A DNA stretch of 64,000 nucleotides, taken from Bacteroides oleiciplenus YIT 12058 (GTDB taxonomy: Bacteria > Bacteroidota > Bacteroidia > Bacteroidales > Bacteroidaceae). The DNA lies in contig NZ_JH992940.1 of the NCBI RefSeq assembly GCF_000315485.1, positions 727,574 to 791,573 on the forward strand. Direction: 5' to 3'. Below the pieces are notes generated by a model. The model was given only the letters and a program-made list of their open reading frames with translations. It did no database searches and had not been told where the DNA came from. The position numbers and the translations under genes are program-made. Position 1 is the first letter of the stretch. The number at the start of each line of letters is the position of its first letter. Shown here piece by piece: positions 1 to 8,992 of the stretch.

Positions 1-103
1 CTCTTTAAATTCTGACTATCGGGGAAGATTCCGTAACTCCCAATTACCATTTCTCTTATTGATTAGGGACCAATCGATTGGCAACTGAAAGCTAAGCTCC
101 TTA

Positions 104-430
104 TTAATCCTCACTTTCTTCTTCAGAATCATCAGTAATTTGCTTAATACGCTCATTTGCATATATTTCAACTGCTCCCCAAAGTTCATCTTCATTTATG
201 ACGATTTTGTCTGCAATGCGTTCAATCTCACCGGAATCTTCTTCAGTGACATCGTAACCATGCTCACGCATCGACTTTACAGTCAGGGCGTCAACAGGAA
301 AGTATTTTCCCTGTTCTGTAATGCCCTGTTTCATCTCCTCTATAATATGTCGCTGCTCAGGCGAAATATCTTTTATTGTTTTTTCCAGTTGCTCAATTTG
401 AGTGAGTAACATGGCTGATGCAAAATTCAT
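104..430 (-). CDS. hypothetical small acidic protein
   Basis: This 108-residue protein is not recognised. It is largely helical, with an N-terminal stretch that looks coiled (LTQIEQLEKTIKD) and a very acidic C-terminus (DDSEEESED). It is the last gene of the minus-strand series visible in the window and lies 15 nt after the neighbour at 446-829, so it is probably co-transcribed. The first 100 bases of the window, beyond its stop, show no gene. Confidence 0.6.
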   Translation of the reverse strand: MNFASAMLLTQIEQLEKTIKDISPEQRHIIEEMKQGITEQGKYFPVDALTVKSMREHGYDVTEEDSGEIERIADKIVINEDELWGAVEIYANERIKQITDDSEEESED

Positions 431-445
431 AGGCTATTTTTGTTG

Positions 446-829
446 TTATTTGTCTAAATCTAATACTTTTCCAATAAAGGACACTACATTAGCATAATCG
501 ACAGGACATACACTAAAGTTTTCTTGTTTTTCACAAGTATCCTGATTAATCCCATCCACATAAATATCAACATCTTCTATTTCTGGACGGTCCAATATGT
601 GAATGGCTGTAATACTTACATTAGGGTAACTTTCGTGCCCATCGTAGAAGATTGCAGTTATCGGATATAAATCTTGGTCTGTATCGTTATCCTCGCCATC
701 CTCCAGTTTTGGTTTGAAGGTGATAATTCCGCCGTGACTTCTCACGGTTTCAATGATGAAATTCTTTTGCTTTATCTCCAGTTCCTCTGTTAAAGATAAT
801 AGCTTTTTATAAGATTGTTCTTGTGGCAT
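446..829 (-). CDS. hypothetical protein, paralogue of 13199-13549
   Basis: Protein of 127 residues with no recognised domain. Its core, FIIETVRSHGGIITF followed by an acidic stretch and a strand with YPITAIFYDG, matches the pattern of the 116-residue protein at 13199-13549 (FILYLVEKHGGKI). The two are probably diverged copies of one family. It sits 3 nt downstream of the gene at 833-1165 and is likely translated from the same message. Confidence 0.6.
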   Translation of the reverse strand: MPQEQSYKKLLSLTEELEIKQKNFIIETVRSHGGIITFKPKLEDGEDNDTDQDLYPITAIFYDGHESYPNVSITAIHILDRPEIEDVDIYVDGINQDTCEKQENFSVCPVDYANVVSFIGKVLDLDK

Positions 830-832
830 AAT

Positions 833-1165
833 TTACAATATTGGAATAATAGTATCTTGAAAAGAGAATACATTCGACTTGAAAGTATTGTCACCGTTTT
901 TTAGCATAGATAGCTCCTCACATTTAGGTTCGGATGTAAAAGTTAGATAGCAATCCTGCCTTTCATCGCTTACTTGCAGGTCGATGATAGTGAAATGATA
1001 GATGTTTCCTGTAACGCTGCTCTTGCAATCATAGGTCTTCCCTTGTTCTACGAAAATAGTTTTGGGATCAACAACTTCTTTCCAAGATCCTCCATCATTA
1101 GATACCATAATTTCACGTCCAAAATGAAGGTCTGAGATAAGTCCTACCTGCTCATCCTTTCTCAA
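833..1165 (-). CDS. hypothetical protein
   Basis: A 110-residue protein predicted to be mostly beta strand (KTYDCKSSVTGNIYHFTII), with no signal peptide or membrane segment and no recognised family. Its start overlaps the end of the upstream small gene by 14 nt, which suggests translational coupling within the minus-strand operon. Confidence 0.55.
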   Translation of the reverse strand: MRKDEQVGLISDLHFGREIMVSNDGGSWKEVVDPKTIFVEQGKTYDCKSSVTGNIYHFTIIDLQVSDERQDCYLTFTSEPKCEELSMLKNGDNTFKSNVFSFQDTIIPIL

Positions 1166-1331
1166 CTTGTTCTGTAACTTCCGGATTTTTTTGTGGAGTT
1201 GAACTGCCTTGAAGTGCAGAATTGTTGTTGTATATAACGTAAATACCAGTCATGTAGAGTTGAGATGCCATGGAACATTCATTCCCATCTTTACCCTTAA
1301 ATGAATGATAGGTGTGATAAGATACTTTCAT
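1152..1331 (-). CDS. hypothetical small protein
   Basis: This reading frame gives 59 residues from an ATG at 1331 (MKVSYHTYHSFKGKDG). An ATG at 1358 would add nine residues but overlaps the upstream gene further, so the inner start is preferred. The protein has a hydrophobic centre (ASQLYMTGIYVIYNNN) and a polar tail. No family is recognised. It fits into the tightly packed operon with a short overlap on its 3' side. Confidence 0.45.
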   Translation of the reverse strand: MKVSYHTYHSFKGKDGNECSMASQLYMTGIYVIYNNNSALQGSSTPQKNPEVTEQVEKG

Positions 1332-1338
1332 AATGTTA

Positions 1339-1905
1339 TCAGTTTGCTGTGAGTGCATATTTGTTTAGTGAAAACAGAATGTCTTTTATTGGAAGCGCAA
1401 TAGCAGTACATTTTTCTTCACTATATTCTTCCATATGCTTGTATGCTTCAGGGAAGCCTTCTTTCACCCTCTTTATTGTTCTTAAAGACATGAGAGTTGC
1501 AACAATTGATTGAATTGTCTTCTCTTTCTCTTCTTTAATTTCTTTTATCTCAGTTTCTAGTTTTCTAAGGCGTTCCATATCCTCAATGCCAATTTGAATA
1601 TCGGGATACAGTGATTTAGTCCCCGGAAAAAGTGGCAAGCCTTGCACCAGCATTTTCCAGTTTCCATGACATACATAAACATAGTAAGGGGCCATAAAAT
1701 AGCTTTGACACTTTTTGAAGCAATCGAGTACATCCTGAGGAATAGTGGGTATGATTGCTTCGTACGCAATCTGGTTCAATTGGCCTCTTAGTTCTTCTAT
1801 CTTTTTAGTGATTGGTTCTACCATCTTGATGGCAGCCTGTTCGGCCATTGTTTTTGTTATATTCATAATGTTTCTAATTAGTTTTTTATTGGTTATTTTA
1901 GTCAT
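1339..1905 (-). CDS. hypothetical protein, possibly Nmad5-like
   Basis: Protein of 188 residues with a helical N-terminus, a central beta region around LPLFPGTKSLY, and a C-terminal helix pair. The late pattern SLRTIKRVKEGFPEAYKHM resembles the ending of the phage Nmad5 family (putative nucleotide-modification-associated domain 5), where a helix with T-x-x-x-L leads to W/F-PEA. That family is common in phage accessory regions, and its biochemical role is not established. The match is by eye and tentative. The start could also be the ATG at 1863. Confidence 0.5.
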   Translation of the reverse strand: MTKITNKKLIRNIMNITKTMAEQAAIKMVEPITKKIEELRGQLNQIAYEAIIPTIPQDVLDCFKKCQSYFMAPYYVYVCHGNWKMLVQGLPLFPGTKSLYPDIQIGIEDMERLRKLETEIKEIKEEKEKTIQSIVATLMSLRTIKRVKEGFPEAYKHMEEYSEEKCTAIALPIKDILFSLNKYALTAN

Positions 1906-1937
1906 CGTATCCCCAATGGTTAGGAATCAGGGCAAAA

Positions 1938-2267
1938 TCAGAGAGCCATGCATAGATTTGTCAAACCGTGATTCAGGAGGTTATCAGTAGACAAGCCAGC
2001 CAGCAACTTGTCATAAGAAAGAATCATTCTATCAGAACAAACATAAACAGGCGCAGTAACGTCAAACTCTTTATTATCCCCGCCCAAAGCTTTGAAATCT
2101 ACTTTGGTGACTTTACACCCTATGGTCTTGAATAGTTCGTTGTAACACAAATTAAAGTAGAACTCATCGTCTTTATCGTCGTTGTATTCATCTGAAACTT
2201 CATCCGGAGAACTAAAAGTAAAGAATCTCAGAAAAGTTAGCTCGATGGGCTTGCCGTTAGAGTTTAT
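1938..2267 (-). pseudogene. ORF without start codon, in frame behind a TAG
   Basis: An open frame of about 109 codons that looks protein-like (for example ELTFLRFFTFSSPDEVSDEY and KVTKVDFKALGGDNKEFDV) but has no ATG or GTG start. The only candidate start is a TTG at 2150, which would discard a third of the coding-like sequence. It continues the frame of the gene at 2268-2702 directly after that gene's TAG stop. Possible explanations are a lost start codon, an ancient fusion split by a stop, or a frameshift nearby. Confidence 0.5.
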
Positions 2268-2702
2268 CTAAATTGTTGTCCAGCGGACGCATATGCTCAG
2301 AAAACAGTCTGTAATACAATGGAACACACACCACATTTCTATTTCTTTCAAGAAGTGATCTTCATCATCATTTATCAGATGTTTTGTATCATCTCTCTTG
2401 TAGAAAATGTTTCCGTTTTTCCATTCCAGCCTGTCAAATGCTACAAACGGTTCGATGCAATGCCGAAAGGTTTCATACATGTATTGAGTCAAAACATCAA
2501 TATTTATAATATTTTGAATGAGAGGATTTTTTATGTTCCAATGCGTGCTGCCGCAAAAGAGACAGGGTTCTCCAGCTTCCTTCTTAGGAACATAGCGCCT
2601 GCAACCGGTGCAGAAAAAACTGTCATTGGTTCCTTCCCATATCCGTGCTTCTTTGAGTATATTCCTGTAGTTCTCATGCGAGTATATTTCTTTGTTTCTC
2701 AT
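2268..2702 (-). CDS. hypothetical zinc-ribbon protein
   Basis: A 144-residue protein with a clear four-cysteine zinc ribbon near residues 28-51 (FFCTGCRRYV, then GEPCLFCGSTHW). Such ribbons bind nucleic acid or act as structural clips, but the specific role is unknown. The C-terminus (CFLSICVRWTTI) looks like a frame error. The neighbouring frame reads more naturally there, as LFSEHMRPLDNNLDKL followed by TAA at 2256-2258, so a one-base indel in the T run at about 2298-2303 is possible. Confidence 0.55.
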   Translation of the reverse strand: MRNKEIYSHENYRNILKEARIWEGTNDSFFCTGCRRYVPKKEAGEPCLFCGSTHWNIKNPLIQNIINIDVLTQYMYETFRHCIEPFVAFDRLEWKNGNIFYKRDDTKHLINDDEDHFLKEIEMWCVFHCITDCFLSICVRWTTI

Positions 2703-2732
2703 TACTTTTCTCCTTTCAATTCGGTTTTTATG

Positions 2733-2954
2733 CTAAAACACGGATGTGTCGGCAGGACATATTTCCGCATCGGTATCGATAAGTTTATGTGCATATCTGT
2801 CCGATGGGTATTTTTTCTCTACCTTGAAAGTAGCTGCAATGTAATTGGTCGATTCCACTGTCAGCGGTTTGCATTTCTCTGTCAAGCTCTTAACTGTTAC
2901 TCCATTTTCAGTCACTAACTTGTACTTGAAAATATCAAATGTGTAATTTGCCAT
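2733..2954 (-). CDS. hypothetical small protein
   Basis: A 73-residue protein with beta-rich composition (YTFDIFKYKLVTENGVTV), starting at an ATG 8 nt downstream of the previous gene's stop. No domain, signal peptide or membrane segment is seen. It is probably part of the minus-strand accessory operon. Confidence 0.55.
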   Translation of the reverse strand: MANYTFDIFKYKLVTENGVTVKSLTEKCKPLTVESTNYIAATFKVEKKYPSDRYAHKLIDTDAEICPADTSVF

Positions 2955-2962
2955 AATCGTTT

Positions 2963-3586
2963 TTAGCTTAAATCCTTTAATAGAGCTTCCTTTATGCCAA
3001 GAGACAAATCATCAATATTAATCATCGATTGCATCTCTTCGCTTTGAGTTCCGAGAAATTCTGCGAAAGCAAGACATTGTGCCTCTATACGTTGTATAAT
3101 GACCTTTAGTTCGTCTTCATTCTTCGTTTCCTGATAGGCTTGCCGAAGGTCTGCGACAGGTTCGTCAAAATCGTTGAAATAAAAGTTTGCCTTTTGCATC
3201 TCGGAGAGCAATTCGATCTGTTCGTTATTGGGCAGCATATAATAAATTTCTGGTTTAAGATAGAGAGCGACCATATTGATAAGACAATCGGCAACGGTTG
3301 CAAAGCAATCGTTCTCATCGGAGTTCTGTAGGGTGGTTCCTTCTCCGATGTAGGTCCATTCTTCCGCGAAAGAGGACGAACCTGTTTTGCGGACAGATAC
3401 TTCGATGGTATATTTCCTGTGACAAAATTTGTTTTCTGATTCGGTCTCACCGTCTATCCATGCAAGCATAAGCGATACTCCACCCTTAATATCATAAAAA
3501 TATACTGCACCATCCTCTTCTGCCAACATGGATTTTACACTACTTTTTATCCATCCCTGAACTTTCTCTTTTGTTGTTTTTCCCAT
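2963..3586 (-). CDS. hypothetical protein
   Basis: The start is placed at the ATG at 3586 (MGKTTKEKVQGWIK), because the longer frame to 3778 overlaps the upstream gene and reads as unlikely protein. This gives 207 residues. The first half is beta-rich (GAVYFYDIKGGVSLMLAWID, HRKYTIEVSVRKTGSSSF) and the second half is helical and acidic. No known family is recognised. It follows the gene at 3588 with essentially no gap. Confidence 0.6.
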   Translation of the reverse strand: MGKTTKEKVQGWIKSSVKSMLAEEDGAVYFYDIKGGVSLMLAWIDGETESENKFCHRKYTIEVSVRKTGSSSFAEEWTYIGEGTTLQNSDENDCFATVADCLINMVALYLKPEIYYMLPNNEQIELLSEMQKANFYFNDFDEPVADLRQAYQETKNEDELKVIIQRIEAQCLAFAEFLGTQSEEMQSMINIDDLSLGIKEALLKDLS

Positions 3587-3587
3587 A

Positions 3588-3848
3588 TTATTCGTTTCTG
3601 TAAAAATTGACATAAGATTTGTCAAGTGTGAATTCGACATACAACGGAGAACCGCAGCCCCAGTATGCCCCTCCGGAGTCATAGGCTCCATCATAAATAA
3701 GAGGAATATGCCGGCGATAAATCTGTTTACCGCATGCATCTTCTTTAGTTCCCACGTTGGGACGTCCCATTGGAGCACCGCGTCTACAATCGACTTTTCC
3801 TATCAGTTCTTTATAAATCTGAGTCGCAGTTGGTTTTCCTGTTCTCAT
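3588..3848 (-). CDS. hypothetical small protein
   Basis: An 86-residue protein rich in Gly, Tyr and Arg (GAYDSGGAYWGCGSPLYVEF). The C-terminal part resembles the small Gly/Tyr-rich folds often found on Bacteroides mobile elements, but no named family can be given. Its start overlaps the stop of the upstream gene by 4 nt (3845-3848), a sign of translational coupling. Confidence 0.6.
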   Translation of the reverse strand: MRTGKPTATQIYKELIGKVDCRRGAPMGRPNVGTKEDACGKQIYRRHIPLIYDGAYDSGGAYWGCGSPLYVEFTLDKSYVNFYRNE

Positions 3849-4387
3849 AACGACATTTTAGCTGATAACACCTGGCATCGCTCCCAAACGGTGACTAACC
3901 AGTCGACATTGATGTCGGCAAGTTCTGCCTCTTCTTCCTGTTTCGTTTCAGGATCAAGAAGAATGCAGGTCATATTTTGGGGAATGATACTCAATAGCTT
4001 GTATTCTTTGTAGAAAAAAGTCCCATTTGTAACATCTGTATCCTCGACATATACACTGTGTGGTAGTAGACCTTCCGGTATAGTACTAATTGAACAAAGA
4101 CGTTTAATAGTCGTATCACGTAAGGTTTCAATAACTAAAGGCACTTTTCTTTGATGTCGGGATTGTCTTTTTTGTACCATATTCCCCCATATATAAACAT
4201 CATGGGCAATATCATTGAGAGATCCATTTAATGACTTTGGGAAAAACCTTGTCATTCGGTCCTTTAAAGCACTTTCTTCCGGATTATTATCATCACAAGC
4301 ATCCCATGTGGCACACAATTCACCAAACCACACATATAGGTTATTTATACATCTATATACTTTTTCTGAAGTAGATTCTTGACTCAT
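3845..4387 (-). CDS. hypothetical protein
   Basis: Starting at the ATG at 4387 (MSQESTSEKVYRCINNLYVW), this gives 180 residues. The N-terminal half is helical with a DACDDNNPEES acidic loop. The second half is beta-rich and ends in a helix with WLVTVWERCQVL. No domain is recognised. An upstream extension to 4474 is basic and hydrophobic and is considered untranslated. The gene overlaps the next gene by 4 nt. Confidence 0.55.
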   Translation of the reverse strand: MSQESTSEKVYRCINNLYVWFGELCATWDACDDNNPEESALKDRMTRFFPKSLNGSLNDIAHDVYIWGNMVQKRQSRHQRKVPLVIETLRDTTIKRLCSISTIPEGLLPHSVYVEDTDVTNGTFFYKEYKLLSIIPQNMTCILLDPETKQEEEAELADINVDWLVTVWERCQVLSAKMSL

Positions 4388-4546
4388 TTTTTTATTATTT
4401 ATTGTACAACTACGGGGTAGGACTCTCACAATAACTATATGTTTCCCTAAGCGAACCAACCTAGCCATATACATACTGATTGTATTCAGAGGAAATCTTT
4501 GGAAGTGGCTACATCAACCTCTTTTGTATTACGATTCGTAATTTAT

Positions 4547-4720
4547 TCATTTGTTCGATTTTTCATTACACTTTTCATTAATCAAATGACAATATTTCAT
4601 GTTTAGATATTTGTTTCCTTCATCCATAATGCTACCAACAGCGACAAATATATCTGTTTCATGACCCAAGGCGTCATACTCTTGGAGAGTGTACTCTTTT
4701 ACACATATATACTTATTCAT
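4547..4720 (-). CDS. hypothetical 57-residue protein
   Basis: A short frame from ATG at 4720 to TGA at 4547. The sequence MNKYICVKEYTLQEYDALG reads as genuine protein with normal codon use. It continues through EGNKYLNMKYCHLINEK. It lies in the orientation and spacing of the surrounding operon. No family is recognised. Confidence 0.45.
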   Translation of the reverse strand: MNKYICVKEYTLQEYDALGHETDIFVAVGSIMDEGNKYLNMKYCHLINEKCNEKSNK

Positions 4721-4812
4721 GGTTCATTCTGTTTAATATCACCGGTATAACTCGAACTTACACAATGTTTTGTATTCTTATTCCCGAAGTTTTCCATTAC
4801 TTTAAAAGTGAT

Positions 4813-5226
4813 TTATGCACACTCCAATAATTGCTCAGAAGTTATTTTTAATGTTTTACATATTGAATCAAATGATTCACCACCTGAGTAATCAAGTCCA
4901 AAAATGTCTGTACTTCCAAAATAATCAATCACATCACTCAGGCGTTGAGCGAACGAACGCTCCAACCATTCTCCCCAACTTACTCCCAAATAATAACAAA
5001 AGGCATAGAGTTTCTTTTGCGCCCACCCAGAGATAAACATTTCTTTCAAATCATTTTCATTCATCCAGCCATAAGAAAATCTATCTAGTTCGCATTCATT
5101 GCGGTAAATACATTGCCAACTTCTTTTCTTGGAAACATAGCGAACTACCAACCCCTTTTCAATAAGACTGGTAGCAAGATTTATATCTACCCCATGCCAT
5201 GTCAATTGTCTTGAACTTTTTACCAT
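4813..5226 (-). CDS. hypothetical protein
   Basis: A 137-residue mixed alpha/beta protein with an aromatic-rich middle (WMNENDLKEMFISGWAQKK) and an acidic C-terminal half. It has no recognised domain, signal peptide or membrane segment. It is separated by 27 nt from the gene at 5254 and is probably in the same operon. Confidence 0.6.
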   Translation of the reverse strand: MVKSSRQLTWHGVDINLATSLIEKGLVVRYVSKKRSWQCIYRNECELDRFSYGWMNENDLKEMFISGWAQKKLYAFCYYLGVSWGEWLERSFAQRLSDVIDYFGSTDIFGLDYSGGESFDSICKTLKITSEQLLECA

Positions 5227-5253
5227 TATTATATTTTGATATTATTTTTCATT

Positions 5254-5682
5254 TTACCTATGGAAAATCTCATCACTAAAAGCCAGTAATATCCCGGTTG
5301 GCAAATTGTCGAAGCATTCAAACTGATTAATGACTATCTGTTGTGATTGACGAATCGTTTCCAATAACCGTTCTCTACTTTCATAAAAAACTACTTGTAT
5401 AGCATACTCATTCCAAGTAACACTACACAAAAATCTTTCACAAACGAACTCTGCAGCAAAAGGGCCTCCGATATTAAGTTGGATAAAGGGAGCACCATTA
5501 AAAAAGCGGATAAAGTCTCCATATTCAGCCAGACCATAATAGGTATGAACTAAGTTACCCGATGGAGTCATGTCAAACATCCGATTGCATCCCAGTTTGC
5601 CAAAAACGAATTGGTCAAACTCTGCTTTTTTCACTCTGTCTTTTACGGCAGTTACTCGTTTAGCTGTTGCTAATTCATTCAT
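5254..5682 (-). CDS. hypothetical protein
   Basis: The ATG at 5682 (MNELATAKRVTAVKDRVKK) is preferred over the one at 5715, giving 142 residues. A basic helical N-terminus leads into a beta-rich body (FIRFFNGAPFIQLNIGGPFA) and a C-terminal helix. The family is not recognised. The 170 nt upstream, to 5851, holds only a weak G-rich/C-rich hairpin near 5811-5826. Confidence 0.6.
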   Translation of the reverse strand: MNELATAKRVTAVKDRVKKAEFDQFVFGKLGCNRMFDMTPSGNLVHTYYGLAEYGDFIRFFNGAPFIQLNIGGPFAAEFVCERFLCSVTWNEYAIQVVFYESRERLLETIRQSQQIVINQFECFDNLPTGILLAFSDEIFHR

Positions 5683-5851
5683 ATGCTTCTTTTTTAAGTA
5701 TGATTTGTTTTCCACGAGTAGTTTATATTGATTTGTTTCCGGTGTAGAACATCTACCCTTTTACAGTTCATTAACTTTCACGGTTTTACTATAGCTTGAT
5801 GAATAATGAAGGGGCAGTGAACCCCTCCATTTTGTTGACTTGCTGATAAAA

Positions 5852-6784
5852 TTACTCTGGAAGGGCAATAATACCGTCCTGCAGTACACCGTTTTCTTTA
5901 CCACTGGCATAATATTGGAACAGGAAATCTGCGAAAGCAGCGTTCTGGTTGAGGATATTGGGGATTTCTGCTCGATTTGGCTTAAGGATTTTCGTAGCTA
6001 CGTTATACACATCCCATGCTGACAGTTGCCTTTTCTCTACTTGTTTCTTAATCAGGTCTTCTGTAAAGACGGTGATCTGCGCCTGGTTCAAAGGGTAACT
6101 TTTCACAAGTTTCGACAAACGTTTGTCTTTACTATCGTGAGCAACGCGAAAGGTAGTTAGCAAACCGATGATATTGAAAATGTCCTGTGCAGACAAGATC
6201 GTTTCTTTCAGTCGACTGATACGTTCACGGTCTTCGTTCATTTGAGTGTCAAACTGCTCTAACCATTCATCTACTTTTCCGAAGAGTTCTTCAGTGCTGA
6301 CTTTATCTTTGCCAAAATTGCACGCGCTTCGTTGTGCGGAAAGTACACATTGGTTGTGGCAGATTTTTACACACGGTCCAATGGCTACCTGTATACCGTC
6401 TTGGTGGAAGGCGATGGCGAGAGTGGTGGTCAGTTCGTCCGTTGCTCCGTCTTTGAGCTGCACAGTGGTGAATACGCGGCGCAGAGCGTGTGCTTCGACA
6501 GCTTTTTCGCCGTGGATAGCTTCGTAATGGGGGTTGATGGTGACTCCGGGGAAGTTCTTCTGCTTGTTTTGTGCAGCGAAGATTTCTTCGATTTCATAGT
6601 CCATGTTGTGCTGTTTGCAGATATCCAGTATGCGGTGGATGAGTTGGAAGTGATAGATGCCCTGTATGGGGCGTCCGGCAGTGTCATTTTCCTGATAAGT
6701 ACGTTGCAGGGTGTCGAGTGTCATCACTTCTACATTGTTTGTTACGAAATCAAAAGTTTTCGGATTAGTTTCTTGTACATTCAT
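5852..6784 (-). CDS. DUF932-like phage/plasmid protein
   Basis: A 310-residue protein that resembles the DUF932 (phage/plasmid-like) family often found on Bacteroidales plasmids, phages and integrative elements. Visible features are the N-terminal VMTLDTLQRTYQENDTAGRP, a central conserved block with TTTLAIAFHQDGIQVAIGPC and VKICHNQCVLSA, and a long helical C-terminal half. Members are thought to act in DNA metabolism or defence evasion of mobile elements, but no activity is established. The region is slightly richer in GC than its neighbours. Confidence 0.6.
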   Translation of the reverse strand: MNVQETNPKTFDFVTNNVEVMTLDTLQRTYQENDTAGRPIQGIYHFQLIHRILDICKQHNMDYEIEEIFAAQNKQKNFPGVTINPHYEAIHGEKAVEAHALRRVFTTVQLKDGATDELTTTLAIAFHQDGIQVAIGPCVKICHNQCVLSAQRSACNFGKDKVSTEELFGKVDEWLEQFDTQMNEDRERISRLKETILSAQDIFNIIGLLTTFRVAHDSKDKRLSKLVKSYPLNQAQITVFTEDLIKKQVEKRQLSAWDVYNVATKILKPNRAEIPNILNQNAAFADFLFQYYASGKENGVLQDGIIALPE

Positions 6785-6903
6785 GATTCTAAGTATTACT
6801 GGTTGAATAATATGACATTTACATTTTCTCTAAAATAAAAAAGACAGTAGATATGTATCCACTGCCCTCAAGTTTACGCTTTGATGATTTATTGTGTGAT
6901 GTT

Positions 6904-7698
6904 TTATGCTGGTACGTTTGCCGTATCAGTTTCTTTGGGTGTTAATAGTTCCTTGGCGAACCGGACGTTGTATCTCTTCAGGTACGATTGCCAGCAACCA
7001 TTAGAACTACACCAGCGAAAACCATTGTTGCTCATTTGTTTTCTTAACGCTTTGTCAGGAATCTCAGGAAAGAAGAGTTGAAGGCGATTTTTGCGGCTGT
7101 TCTCAACGAATCTGACTTCCCCTACATAATATTCTTTGTTTTCGGTAGTTTTCATCTTCTTGGCTTGTTCCAGTCGTTTTTTGGTGTCGCTGATTCGTCT
7201 GTTGTTATTGGTTAAAGTACAACTGGCAAATCCGATTCTACCCGTGAATGAAGGAGTCAGGACTTCATTGATTTGTTTGTCTGAAAATCCCAATTCGGAG
7301 AGTTGTTGCCGAATTTGTTCGTTCGACAGTTTTTGGGACTTGACAATCTTATTGGCGGCTTTCATGTTATCCTGAAGTTTGACCAGTTCGTCCAGTCTCT
7401 CCTGCAAACGTTCCACGCAGTCATCATCGCCTAGATAAATGGCATTGTTTTTTTCGGCAGCTTCTGCTTTACCTTCAAAATATTCAGCCGTATCTGCCAG
7501 TTTAACACTCTCATCCATATGACCACTAATCCGTTCACGATAGCGTCTGTCTGCCAAGCCATGAACCGGTTGACCGGGAGGAATGACTCCCAACATTTTT
7601 GAAGCTTGTTGATAGGCAGCACTGGATTTTGCTGTCGCACCTGCGGCAAGAGCTTTGTATCTCTCGACTCTTGCTTCCTTCTTTTCTTTACTGTTCAT
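6904..7698 (-). CDS. DUF3560-like protein
   Basis: A 264-residue protein matching DUF3560 by its N-terminal pattern: YKALAAGATAKSSAAYQQA, then IPPGQPVHGLADRRYRERI, then SVKLADTAEYFEGKAEAAE. The family is carried by Bacteroides conjugative and phage elements and its function is unknown. A coiled middle is followed by a C-terminal block (KQMSNNGFRWCSSNGCWQ) seen in related proteins, where a Trp-rich motif ends the chain. It sits with the DUF932-like gene, a common pairing on mobile elements. Confidence 0.7.
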   Translation of the reverse strand: MNSKEKKEARVERYKALAAGATAKSSAAYQQASKMLGVIPPGQPVHGLADRRYRERISGHMDESVKLADTAEYFEGKAEAAEKNNAIYLGDDDCVERLQERLDELVKLQDNMKAANKIVKSQKLSNEQIRQQLSELGFSDKQINEVLTPSFTGRIGFASCTLTNNNRRISDTKKRLEQAKKMKTTENKEYYVGEVRFVENSRKNRLQLFFPEIPDKALRKQMSNNGFRWCSSNGCWQSYLKRYNVRFAKELLTPKETDTANVPA

Positions 7699-7728
7699 TG
7701 TTGATTTGTTTTCTATATTTGTTTATAA

Positions 7729-8406
7729 TTAAGCACTTAATTCCAATGGACCTGTATATACATCGCCATTACTGTAGTACAATCTGTTTTCATACTGATT
7801 ATTACGCAATTCTTCTTTAACAGCCTCATCATCATCCGCCCAATATTCGTATTCTTCATGCCAAGACTTAAAGAAAGAGCGTAAACATTTATCCATCAAC
7901 TCTGCGTAAGTAGTGCCATCGTTAGGTGAAGCGAGATATTTGAGTAAGGGGTCCAAAAGTAACATATCATAGATATGTCCGGTAAAAGGGCACTCTACAG
8001 TTTTTTTAATTTTTGAAGACCGTTTATTATATCTGAAGTTTGGATAAACACCTTTCATTTTACTGAAATAACATGCCGGCTTCTCCAAATGAGGCAAAAT
8101 ATAATTCCTCAGAAAACGTTGAAGCAACTTACCGGATATGGTTGCAAGCTCTATATAACCTCCCTGCCATTCAAAGGCTTCGAAAGATGTCAGTTTAAAG
8201 CTAAAGGAATAACTACAATAATTAACCTCCCAATTACATCTTATGTGGAACAAGCTTTCGAATTCGTTCAACGAGTTCCTATAGTCTGATGAATACCCGT
8301 CCATAACATCTCCCATAACGTTCCAACGTTCATTCTCCACGACTTTTTTGCTTGATTCTTCCGAAAGTTCATCGAAAGAATACAGGGTAAGATTGATATG
8401 CTTCAT
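7729..8406 (-). CDS. phage antitoxin-like / cytoplasmic protein
   Basis: The N-terminus, MKHINLTLYSFDELSEESS followed by KKVVENERW, matches a protein type found widely in phages and named antitoxin of a stability system or cytoplasmic protein (pattern x-FDELSEEAKEKA). The 225-residue chain continues with a beta-rich centre (NYCSYSFSFKLTSFEAFEW) and a helical C-terminus. No toxin partner is evident beside it, so a true toxin-antitoxin role is doubtful. Confidence 0.55.
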   Translation of the reverse strand: MKHINLTLYSFDELSEESSKKVVENERWNVMGDVMDGYSSDYRNSLNEFESLFHIRCNWEVNYCSYSFSFKLTSFEAFEWQGGYIELATISGKLLQRFLRNYILPHLEKPACYFSKMKGVYPNFRYNKRSSKIKKTVECPFTGHIYDMLLLDPLLKYLASPNDGTTYAELMDKCLRSFFKSWHEEYEYWADDDEAVKEELRNNQYENRLYYSNGDVYTGPLELSA

Positions 8407-8421
8407 ACTTATTTCTCGTTG

Positions 8422-8979
8422 CTAATGGTTAATGATTGATTTGAATAATTCAATGTTATGTCCCTCCGGCATATCAGGCATCCAATAAAACTCTACAAAA
8501 TCGAGAATCTCTTCTAAAGATTCACCGGTCTTGTTCATCAAGATTTTGGTCGCCCTAATTTTCCAACGACAGTATTTCATTCTATGAGAAATACCCATAT
8601 GGATAGCCCTTTCATACTTCTCAATAGTATCACAGATATTGATAAGGTCTTCGTAGTATAGTGCCTCTTCATTTAAGATACTGCCACTTTCAACCGTATC
8701 AACTATAAGCTGATTCTTTTCAAGCCTAATCTTGTTAAGGGCACTACTACTGGCACAGTCATACTTATTGAAAACTGCAACATCACAAGGGGAAAAACTA
8801 TTTTCTTCCAATAATCCTGAAACATCCTCGTCATCCGGATAGAAGCTGGTGGTTTGCTTATACTTAAAACGAAGATATTCTTTAATGGCAGTCAACAGTT
8901 GCCTCTTCATTTTATTATGCAGAGTCAATGCACTTTTAATCTGGTAGGGCATATCCCTTAATACTCGCTGTATATCCAT
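8422..8979 (-). CDS. hypothetical protein
   Basis: An almost entirely helical 185-residue protein. It has a basic N-terminal third (HNKMKRQLLTAIKEYLRFK), an acidic insertion (YPDDEDVSGLLEENSF) and a C-terminal helix bundle. No recognised motif. It lies 13 nt from the next gene downstream of 8993 and 15 nt before the antitoxin-like gene, which indicates a shared transcript. Confidence 0.6.
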   Translation of the reverse strand: MDIQRVLRDMPYQIKSALTLHNKMKRQLLTAIKEYLRFKYKQTTSFYPDDEDVSGLLEENSFSPCDVAVFNKYDCASSSALNKIRLEKNQLIVDTVESGSILNEEALYYEDLINICDTIEKYERAIHMGISHRMKYCRWKIRATKILMNKTGESLEEILDFVEFYWMPDMPEGHNIELFKSIINH

Positions 8980-8992
8980 GACAATTCAAGCA

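Noticed and set aside
7729..8406. Functional toxin-antitoxin pair
   Set aside because: Only an antitoxin-like protein is recognisable; neither neighbour resembles a toxin.
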